A DNA stretch of 5,121 bases from JAYZDB01 sp036338025 (lineage in GTDB: Bacteria; Planctomycetota; UBA1135; UBA2386). The translations under genes were made by a program, and so were the position numbers. The notes below the pieces were generated by a model. The model searched no databases and was not told where the DNA came from. It saw only the letters and a program-made list of their open reading frames with translations. The stretch is from contig JAYZDB010000085.1 of assembly GCA_036338025.1 (NCBI GenBank), positions 1-5,121 on the forward strand, in the 5' to 3' direction. Shown here piece after piece: positions 1 through 5,121 of this stretch. Numbering within the stretch: the first letter of the stretch is position 1; each line of letters begins with the position of its first letter.

Positions 1-42
1 CTTAAAGACAACTGGACGAACAGCGCGAAGCCGTTCGTCCAG
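1..42 (-). terminator. Rho-independent terminator of the tRNA-fMet transcript
   Basis: On the minus strand a perfect 10-bp inverted repeat (CTGGACGAAC and GTTCGTCCAG, window positions 33-42 and 12-21) can extend by a G-U pair and two G-C pairs around a TTCGC loop. It is followed by the T-rich run TTGTCTTTAA at the left edge. The stem begins about 9 nt after the CCA end of the tRNA, so it most likely ends the tRNA transcript. The plus-strand side after the stem is not T-rich, so it should work in one direction only. The tail is interrupted by G and C, so efficiency is inferred from the stem. Confidence 0.8.
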
Positions 43-51
43 AAGTACCAC

Positions 52-128
<77 letters not shown>

Positions 129-129
129 G

Positions 130-152
130 TGTGGTTCGGGCGCGGAACCATA
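130..152. repeat. Short inverted repeat just upstream of tRNA-fMet
   Basis: The arms at 130-137 and 145-152 (plus strand TGTGGTTC and GAACCATA) can form 8 pairs, one of them G-T, around the 7-base loop GGGCGCG. The repeat starts two bases before the mature tRNA 5' end. It could be a leader hairpin affecting 5' processing of a longer precursor, or it could be chance in GC-rich DNA. There is no T tract after it, so it is not an intrinsic terminator. Confidence 0.35.
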
Positions 153-174
153 ACCACCCAGGAACGCACTGCAA
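147..174 (-). promoter_or_regulatory. Weak candidate promoter for tRNA-fMet
   Basis: On the minus strand, TTGCAG (window 169-174) and TATGGT (window 147-152) are separated by 16 bp, like a poor sigma-70 type -35/-10 pair (3 of 6 and 4 of 6 consensus bases). Transcription would begin around window 138-141, about ten bases before the mature tRNA 5' end. The -10 box overlaps one arm of the inverted repeat at 130-152. The match is weak; the position just ahead of a stable RNA gene is the main support. The tRNA could instead be cut out of the transcript of the upstream operon. Confidence 0.3.
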
Positions 175-246
175 GGTCAGGGTCGAAAACATCACCACCG
201 GGCCCCAAAGACCGACGCGGACGCAGCCGTGACCCGGCTCGGGGGG

Positions 247-3057
247 CTATTTGCCCGGCTTGGCGGTGTCGCTCAGCGCCGCCCGCAGCTTGGCAGCGAT
301 GCCCTTCTGCTCCGGCGTCAAGCTGGCCTGCTTGCTCACCCAGCTGTCCAACTCCTTGAGCAGAGCCTGGCTCTGCTTCGGGTCGAGTTGGTGACGCAGC
401 CGCAGGCCGAGTTCGAAACGGCGCCAGTAATCCGGTGAATCCGCCGGCGTCCAGTTGATCAGGTCCGCCAGCAGCGGGACCGCCGCCACGCCCTTCTTGT
501 CCTTGATCAACTGCGCAACGATCGCATCGGTCACCCGCAGACGTTCGGGCAACCCGGTGCCAGCCACCGTCTGGATCCCCGACTTGCTCCAGGCTTCGTC
601 CGGCTTGCCCTGCTGTAGCAGGGCCTCGGCGTAGCACAGGCGCGCCGTGTCACGATCCGGTCCGTTGAGGACCTGGTCTGCATCCGCCAACCAGGCCTCG
701 AGGATCTGCGCCAGGTAGGCCGAGTCCTTCATGGCGACCAGACAGCGCAGGCTGGTCATCCGCATCGTCGCGGTATCGAAGGCCCGGTCGATCGGGAGTT
801 CCTTGTCCGCGCTCAGCGCCTTGCACGCCGCCTGCACCATCTTGGCTTCGTCCTGGTTCTTGTCGCTGCTCCACGGCGCCGCATCAGAGCGCAGGGCCGC
901 GGTACGGATCACCAGTTTGTGGATCGAGACCTGCAGTTCCTTGGTCTCGGTGGCGAGCTTCTGGCCGTTGTCGCGACCGACATGGTACTGCAGGATGCTG
1001 CGAATGCTCGGCCGATCGGCCAGCGGGGGCTCGAGCAGGAGCAGGCAGGTTTTAAACCACTCGGCTGCGGTGCTGCGCTCGTTGAGAGCCAACTGCTTCA
1101 GGCCGCCGACCAACACGCTCAAACGCTTGGCCGCCGCCGGCTTGGCCCGCAGGGCATCGAGGGCCTCGCGCAAACTGGCATTGACCGCAGCGACGTGTAC
1201 ATCCTCGCCGCCGAAGTTGCGTAGCGCCGCGACCTGCGCGGCAAACACCGCGTCGTCGGTCTCGGTCAGCAGACGCTGCCCGACCGACTGGATCAGGGAG
1301 CGGCCGAGCTTCTCGCGGTGCTCCGGTGCGAGGTTGTCAGGCAGCACCAGCAGGCGGACCGCCGCCAGGCGAATCTCCGGGACCTCGGATTCTTGCAGCC
1401 CGCTCAGCAGCTGCAGGTATTCCGCCGTTGCCGCGTCACGCGCGGCGCCGACCTTGGCGGGCAGCAGGCGCTGCAGCCGCACCAAGACCTGGCTTCGCAC
1501 CTCGACAATCAGGTCTTCGCGGATGACCTCCGCCAGCAAGATGTTGAAGACCGGCCGCAGGCGCGCTCCATCGGCGTCCGAACGGCACAAGACCTTGAGC
1601 GCATCGATCCGCAGTGCGGTCGGCAGGGCCTTGTCGGTCAGCAAGTTGCGCAACACCCCGATCCACCTGGCGAGGTCAGCCTCCTCAGCCGCCCTCGGCG
1701 CCGACCAGTCTTCGGTCTTCAGGGTACCGATGACCACCTGCAACTGCTCGAGGTCATCAGCGCTCTGGGCCTCGGCAGCAACATCGACCACCAGGGACCG
1801 GTTGGCCGGTGTGAAGAAACGGCGCAGGCCGCGCAGGGCAGCCAAACGCACAAGGGTCGACGGATGGGACACGCCCTTTTGGAGCAAGGCCTGCTGGGCC
1901 TTGCGCGGTGCGGTCTCATCCGGCGCGCACAGGTAGCTGCCGACTTCCAGCAACAAGGCATGCTGGGCGTCGGCCGGCTGGGCCGCCAGGCGACGTCCGA
2001 TCTCCGCCGCGAAGGCCAGGCGATCCTTGGCTTCACTGGCTTTCGAATCCGGAACGACATCGGCGAGTACTTCGGCCAGGCGCCCGAGACTCGCCGAGGT
2101 GAGTTCCGGCGCGCCGCTCTCGAAGACCTCGCGGCCGATCTTCTTCCAGCGATCCTTCATCGTCGACCGCGCCAACAACTCGACCAACTGCACGACGGTC
2201 TCGGTATGGCGCTGGCGTGCAGCCCCGACCTCGTCCCTGAGAATCTGCCGGGCTCGCCGCGCGTAACGCTCGGCGAGTTCGATGTAACCCTTGTCCTTGT
2301 TCTTGGCCCACCAGGCATCGAACGACTGCTTGTCGAAGAAGGTCTCGTAGCACAGGTTCTCGAGCGCGGCGCTGGCGGCTTGCGCCTTCAGCTTGTCCTT
2401 GCCGGTGCCGTCCAGGAGATCGCCGAGCAGCGGCGCCAAAGCCGGTTCCTGGGCTTGTCCGATCGCGTAGACAGCGTTCAGGGACAGCTCTTCGATCTTC
2501 AACAGATCGCCGAGGCCGGTTTGCAGGTCTTCCTTGGTTCGCATGGCGGCGAGCGCAGCCCGCGCCAGGCTCCGTAGCGCGGCCAGCTTGGGATTGGCCG
2601 CCGGCTTGCCATCAAAGTGCTGCACCAGCTTGACGAGATACGTGCGGCGGATCACGTCCCGCTGCTTGCTACGGTAGAACGCCGCCGCGTTCAGGTTGGC
2701 GAGCTGACGCGCCAACTCAAGCAAGACCAGATGACGGATGCCCTGCGGGTCGTCGCCGGGGATGACATACTCCTGCAGGATGCTGTGAGCCCGCTGGTCA
2801 TCGACGGACAGCAGGGTGGCCACCGCCACCGCCCGTTTTTGCCGCGAATTGGGTCCGACCGTGGCGAGGTCGGCCCGGCACTGCGCGAGCAGCTTGTCCA
2901 GCTCACTCTGTTGGTCGCCGTCTTTCTGGTCACCGTTGGTGCCGCCGTTCTGCTTCTGGGCCGCACATTCGCCATGACCCGGCTTCTCGCCGGACGCGGC
3001 TGCGCCAGCCGCGAGAAGCGAAACAGCGACAACTACCAAGAACCTGCTGATCCTCAT
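247..3057 (-). CDS. Exported HEAT-like alpha-helical repeat protein, function unknown
   Basis: This encodes a 936-residue protein that I cannot assign to a characterised family. The start chosen is the ATG at 3057, giving MRISRF followed by a hydrophobic run (FLVVVAVSLLAAGAAA) and a likely signal peptidase I site near residues 21-22. There is no lipobox, so it should be periplasmic or secreted. Residues about 22-50 are a polar Gly/Gln/Lys/Asp linker. The rest is Ala/Leu/Arg-rich and looks entirely helical. HEAT-like helices are clearest at 401-415 (TLVRLAALRGLRRFF), 481-494, 517-531 and 560-573 (PEIRLAAVRLLVLP). A WW-x-x-N motif sits at 249-253. The C-terminal part looks TPR-like at 804-823 (LCYAEALLQQGKPDEAW), with an aromatic stretch DYWRRFELGL near 876-885. 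No catalytic motif or second membrane segment is visible, so a scaffold or protein-binding role is an inference. An in-frame ATG at 3087, 6 nt after the aroK stop, would add 10 residues. It lacks a Shine-Dalgarno, whereas 3057 has a GAG 6 nt upstream. The gene probably shares the aro transcript. Confidence 0.85.
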   Translation of the reverse strand: MRISRFLVVVAVSLLAAGAAASGEKPGHGECAAQKQNGGTNGDQKDGDQQSELDKLLAQCRADLATVGPNSRQKRAVAVATLLSVDDQRAHSILQEYVIPGDDPQGIRHLVLLELARQLANLNAAAFYRSKQRDVIRRTYLVKLVQHFDGKPAANPKLAALRSLARAALAAMRTKEDLQTGLGDLLKIEELSLNAVYAIGQAQEPALAPLLGDLLDGTGKDKLKAQAASAALENLCYETFFDKQSFDAWWAKNKDKGYIELAERYARRARQILRDEVGAARQRHTETVVQLVELLARSTMKDRWKKIGREVFESGAPELTSASLGRLAEVLADVVPDSKASEAKDRLAFAAEIGRRLAAQPADAQHALLLEVGSYLCAPDETAPRKAQQALLQKGVSHPSTLVRLAALRGLRRFFTPANRSLVVDVAAEAQSADDLEQLQVVIGTLKTEDWSAPRAAEEADLARWIGVLRNLLTDKALPTALRIDALKVLCRSDADGARLRPVFNILLAEVIREDLIVEVRSQVLVRLQRLLPAKVGAARDAATAEYLQLLSGLQESEVPEIRLAAVRLLVLPDNLAPEHREKLGRSLIQSVGQRLLTETDDAVFAAQVAALRNFGGEDVHVAAVNASLREALDALRAKPAAAKRLSVLVGGLKQLALNERSTAAEWFKTCLLLLEPPLADRPSIRSILQYHVGRDNGQKLATETKELQVSIHKLVIRTAALRSDAAPWSSDKNQDEAKMVQAACKALSADKELPIDRAFDTATMRMTSLRCLVAMKDSAYLAQILEAWLADADQVLNGPDRDTARLCYAEALLQQGKPDEAWSKSGIQTVAGTGLPERLRVTDAIVAQLIKDKKGVAAVPLLADLINWTPADSPDYWRRFELGLRLRHQLDPKQSQALLKELDSWVSKQASLTPEQKGIAAKLRAALSDTAKPGK

Positions 3058-3093
3058 TACCAACTCGAACCTACACCGACCTGCCATACCAAG

Positions 3094-3630
3094 CTAACTA
3101 CCGCCCAGCCCCATACTAACCAAGATCGCGGCTTGACACCCATGGACATCCAGGGAGTTCGTATCCAACTCGAGATCACTGACCGCCCGGTAGAGCGGCT
3201 GGCGGTCTCGGAGCAGCGTCTGAACTTCCTCGGCGAGAGACTGATTCGACAGCGGCGGGCGAAAACTCCCGCTTGCCTGCCTGTCGACCAGAATCGACAC
3301 CGGGGCAGACAAGAAGACGACGAAATGCGTCGACTGTGCCAGAACATTGCGGACTTTCTCCGCCAGCACCGCCCCACCTCCCAAAGCCAGCACCCGCCCC
3401 AGGTTGGAGCCCAGGGCCTCGGTCACCACCGGCTCCTCGGCGGCGCGAAACGCCGGCTCCCCCTGGCTCACCAAAAACTCTCCCGCCGGGCAGCCGACCG
3501 ACGCCGCCAACAGCTCATCGGTGTCAGCAAAGGCATAGCCCAGGCGTTCGGCCAGCAGCCGGGCCAGGGTCGTCTTGCCAGCCGCCCGCGGCCCGACCAG
3601 CACGACGCTGCGCAGACTGGCCCCGGTCAT
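3094..3630 (-). CDS. aroK: Shikimate kinase
   Basis: This 178-residue cytoplasmic enzyme phosphorylates shikimate with ATP to give shikimate 3-phosphate, the step after shikimate dehydrogenase in chorismate synthesis. Its length is normal for the family and all key sites are present. The P-loop GPRAAGKTT is at 13-21. The DTD motif (D36, D38) contributes Mg and shikimate contacts. R62 lies in GEPAFR and is a shikimate contact. The GGG Walker-B-like turn is at 84-86. The lid arginine is R124 in FRPPL, and R143 in RDRQPLY is the C-terminal substrate arginine. The start is ATG at 3630, with GGGG 7 nt upstream as a weak ribosome site. No in-frame alternative start was found in the short gap, and the P-loop is at its usual distance from the N-terminus. 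The gene follows aroDE after 25 nt and overlaps a mini-ORF at its start. The exported repeat protein begins 36 nt downstream. It is distinguished from other P-loop kinases by the full set of shikimate-binding residues. Confidence 0.96.
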   Translation of the reverse strand: MTGASLRSVVLVGPRAAGKTTLARLLAERLGYAFADTDELLAASVGCPAGEFLVSQGEPAFRAAEEPVVTEALGSNLGRVLALGGGAVLAEKVRNVLAQSTHFVVFLSAPVSILVDRQASGSFRPPLSNQSLAEEVQTLLRDRQPLYRAVSDLELDTNSLDVHGCQAAILVSMGLGGS

Positions 3631-3659
3631 CGCAAAACCCCGGCAAAACGCCCCATCAT
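3627..3659 (-). other. Possible coupling mini-ORF between aroDE and aroK (MMGRFAGVLR)
   Basis: From ATG at 3659 the frame reads MMGRFAGVLR and stops at TGA (3629-3627). Its first ATG overlaps the aroDE stop as ATGA, and its stop overlaps the aroK start, again as ATGA. A second ATG at 3656 lies 6 nt after a GGAGG element, which is good spacing. A ribosome finishing aroDE could re-initiate here and hand over to aroK, whose own ribosome site is poor. The peptide itself is unlikely to have a function. The arrangement is visible in the sequence; its use in coupling is an inference, and chance cannot be excluded for such a short frame. Confidence 0.3.
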
Positions 3660-5121
3660 CGCCCTCCGACCAGGTCTACCAGGCCATCGAGCGGCAACCG
3701 ACGGCCGGTGAAGTGGTAGATCTGTTCGCGCGCCTGCGCCAGGAACATACCTAGCCCCGGCACCGGCACCCCACCCGCAGCGGCAACCGCGCGCAGCAGG
3801 GGCGTGCGAGGGTTCTGGTAGACCATGTCGAGCACGTAGGTCCCCGGAGCGATCTGCCAGCCCGGCACCAGCTGTCCATCGGGATCCGCGGATCCGCCGA
3901 CCGGCGTCGCGTGCACCACCACCACCGGCCGCAATTCCGTCAGCAGGTCAGCATCGAGGCGGGCCAGTTGGAAGTCGTGCTCACGAGCAAACTCCCGCAC
4001 CGCCTCGAGGCTGCGCGGCATCATCGTCACCGACATGCCGAGTTGGCTGAGCGCCAGCGCCGCGGCCCGCGCCGCGCCGCCGCCGCCCAACACCACGCCC
4101 TGACCCGAGTCGGCGCTCAGGCCAGCCTCAAGCAGAGCCTCACGCACCCCGATCACGTCGGTGTTGTTGCCGCGCACCACGCCGTGAGCCCAGAACGACA
4201 AGGTGTTGAGGGCACCGGTCTGCTGCGTCTCCTCATCGAGTTGATGGCAGTATTGCAGCAAGGCGGTCTTGTGTGGCGCGGTCACCGACAGGCCACGCAA
4301 ACGACGACGCGACAGCATCGCTACCGCCGCCTCGGGGTGGGACGTCGTAAACGGCAGGTAGATCGCGTCGGTCCCCAGCCGACGGAAGGCGCGGTTGTGC
4401 ACCCAGGGACTCCAGGATTCCCGCGCCGGGTTTCCGAGCACCCCGTAGATGGCGGTCGAGCGGGTCAGACGCCGCACATCGTACAATCCGGTGAGATCCT
4501 GCACGGTCGGCTGGCCCGGCGCGGTCTCCAGACCTTCCTCGACCGCTGCGTATACAAACCGCGCGCCGTAGACACAGGCCAGTACCCGGGTCGGCCAGGC
4601 ATCCTCACCCATCGCGAAAGCGATGGTCGGTTGGGCGGCCTGGTCCGTTTGCCCGAGCAGGTCCAGAACTGGCGCCGCATCGACCAGGTCATGGGCGGTG
4701 ACCGCGATCTTGGCCAGGTTGGCGCCGGTCGACAGCAGATGATCACGGATCGCCGGCAAGTTGGCATCGACGCCGGTGAGGTTGTGGTAGGAGCGGATCA
4801 CCACCGGCAGGCGCTCCACCCCATCCGGCACCCACTCCTCCCAGGCCTCCAGATCGATCCCAGCGATATCGGCATCCACCCATCGCTGCAGGAGTTGCCG
4901 GCGGGATTCCCGCGAGCCCTGGAATTCGCCGCCATCTCGAGGCGTGCGGCAGGTAACCAGGACCGGCAAGCGGACGTCAGCCAGCAGCTTGCTCGGTTCG
5001 ATGTCGGAGGGCAGCGTATCGAGACGGATCTCCAGCCAGTCTGCACCAGCCATCGACGCGAGGTGGGCCTGGCGCAAAACCTCGACCGGATCGTCCGCCA
5101 GGATGCTGGCTAGAACTTCAG
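3656..5121 (-). CDS. aroDE: Bifunctional type I 3-dehydroquinate dehydratase / shikimate dehydrogenase (5' end outside window)
   Basis: This cytoplasmic fusion enzyme dehydrates 3-dehydroquinate and then reduces dehydroshikimate to shikimate with NADPH. The frame stays open to the right edge, with 487 complete codons, so the start is missing. Residues are numbered from the first complete codon (Glu, 5119-5117). The dehydroquinase domain spans about 1-215: GADWLEIRLD at 25-34, VTCR...DGG from 55, E91 in DLE, H112 in RSYHN (general acid/base), K137 in AKIAV (Schiff-base lysine), R178 in PTRVL, and TAPGQ at 199-203 (often SAPGQ). The dehydrogenase domain spans about 223-487: YGVLGNP, then SWS (S235, S237), K284 in SVTAPHK, N305 in GALNT, D321 in GNNTD (K and D form the catalytic pair), a nucleotide-binding GGGGAAR at 345-351, DMVY, and Q462 in GMFLAQA. 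The usual NADP motif NRT reads PRS near 368-370. A TTG at 5077 is a poor start because conserved first-strand sequence precedes it. Only a few N-terminal residues should be missing. aroK follows 25 nt later. Confidence 0.95.
   Translation of the reverse strand, partial: EVLASILADDPVEVLRQAHLASMAGADWLEIRLDTLPSDIEPSKLLADVRLPVLVTCRTPRDGGEFQGSRESRRQLLQRWVDADIAGIDLEAWEEWVPDGVERLPVVIRSYHNLTGVDANLPAIRDHLLSTGANLAKIAVTAHDLVDAAPVLDLLGQTDQAAQPTIAFAMGEDAWPTRVLACVYGARFVYAAVEEGLETAPGQPTVQDLTGLYDVRRLTRSTAIYGVLGNPARESWSPWVHNRAFRRLGTDAIYLPFTTSHPEAAVAMLSRRRLRGLSVTAPHKTALLQYCHQLDEETQQTGALNTLSFWAHGVVRGNNTDVIGVREALLEAGLSADSGQGVVLGGGGAARAAALALSQLGMSVTMMPRSLEAVREFAREHDFQLARLDADLLTELRPVVVVHATPVGGSADPDGQLVPGWQIAPGTYVLDMVYQNPRTPLLRAVAAAGGVPVPGLGMFLAQAREQIYHFTGRRLPLDGLVDLVGGR
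3662..3667 (-). promoter_or_regulatory. Shine-Dalgarno GGAGGG inside the end of aroDE
   Basis: GGAGGG overlaps the final codons of aroDE (Val-Gly-Gly-Arg-stop). It is the best ribosome-binding match near the aroK junction, but it lies about 31 nt from the aroK ATG, too far to serve it directly. It is correctly spaced for the out-of-frame ATGs at 3659 and 3656 that open the mini-ORF. Because it also encodes Gly-Gly, it may simply reflect codon content. Confidence 0.4.

Noticed and set aside
225..239. Inverted repeat AGCCG-TGACC-CGGCT as a terminator after the repeat protein
   Set aside because: The stem is only 5 bp and no T tract follows on the minus strand.
731..2577. Two long plus-strand open frames (about 400 residues each) opposite the repeat protein
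   Set aside because: Both are antisense shadows. They are Arg/Ser/Gln-rich, overlap each other in different frames and lack motifs, while the minus frame has a signal peptide and consistent helical repeats.
2617..3711. Plus-strand open frame crossing aroK and both gene gaps
   Set aside because: It runs antisense through aroK, which has every family motif, and shows no domain of its own.
3882..3895. Perfect 14-bp palindrome GGATCCGCGGATCC
   Set aside because: It lies inside the dehydrogenase coding sequence in a Gly-Gly-Ser-Ala-Asp-Pro loop and has no second copy or regulatory context, so it is probably chance.
4051..4085. Very GC-rich CGCC/GCGG tract resembling a simple repeat
   Set aside because: It encodes the Gly/Ala-rich nucleotide-binding turn (GGGGAARAAALAL) of shikimate dehydrogenase, and codon bias explains it.
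5075..5077. TTG as the aroDE start codon
   Set aside because: The frame continues upstream to the edge with EVLASILADDPVEV, which fits the first helix of type I dehydroquinase, so the true start lies outside the window.
3911..5113. 400-residue plus-strand open frame opening with M-HHHH
   Set aside because: It is the antisense of the aroDE domain-coding sequence; the His run mirrors the Val run of the dehydrogenase strand. It has no recognisable domain and its composition is typical of a GC-rich shadow frame.

Overview
The window is GC-rich and every gene in it lies on the minus strand. Read in the direction of transcription, from high to low coordinates, it holds: a bifunctional 3-dehydroquinate dehydratase/shikimate dehydrogenase (aroDE, with its start beyond the right edge); shikimate kinase (aroK); a 936-residue predicted exported helical-repeat protein of unknown function; an initiator tRNA-fMet; and a strong intrinsic terminator at the left edge. 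The long plus-strand open frames are antisense shadows of these genes.

The organism is a bacterium. The tRNA is a bacterial-type initiator, and the protein has a classic Sec-type signal peptide. Two features point weakly to the Planctomycetes/Phycisphaerae or relatives: the fusion of type I dehydroquinase to shikimate dehydrogenase (known from plants, chlamydiae and planctomycetes), and a large exported HEAT-like protein carrying a tryptophan-pair/Asn motif. This placement is an inference, because no marker gene in the window settles it.

Positions 3094-5121 encode three consecutive shikimate-pathway steps in two genes: dehydroquinate to dehydroshikimate to shikimate (AroDE), then shikimate to shikimate 3-phosphate (AroK). 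Their junction is unusual. A good Shine-Dalgarno sequence inside the end of aroDE precedes a 9-10 codon mini-ORF. That mini-ORF overlaps both the aroDE stop and the aroK start, a layout that would suit translational coupling.

Positions 247-3057 encode the exported repeat protein, starting 36 nt after aroK and probably in the same operon, although nothing in it suggests a metabolic role. Positions 129-246 are non-coding and contain a weak promoter candidate and a small inverted repeat ahead of the tRNA. No convincing terminator separates the operon from the tRNA. No mobile element, CRISPR array or obvious new defence-type system was seen. The least explained items are the exported protein and the mini-ORF junction.
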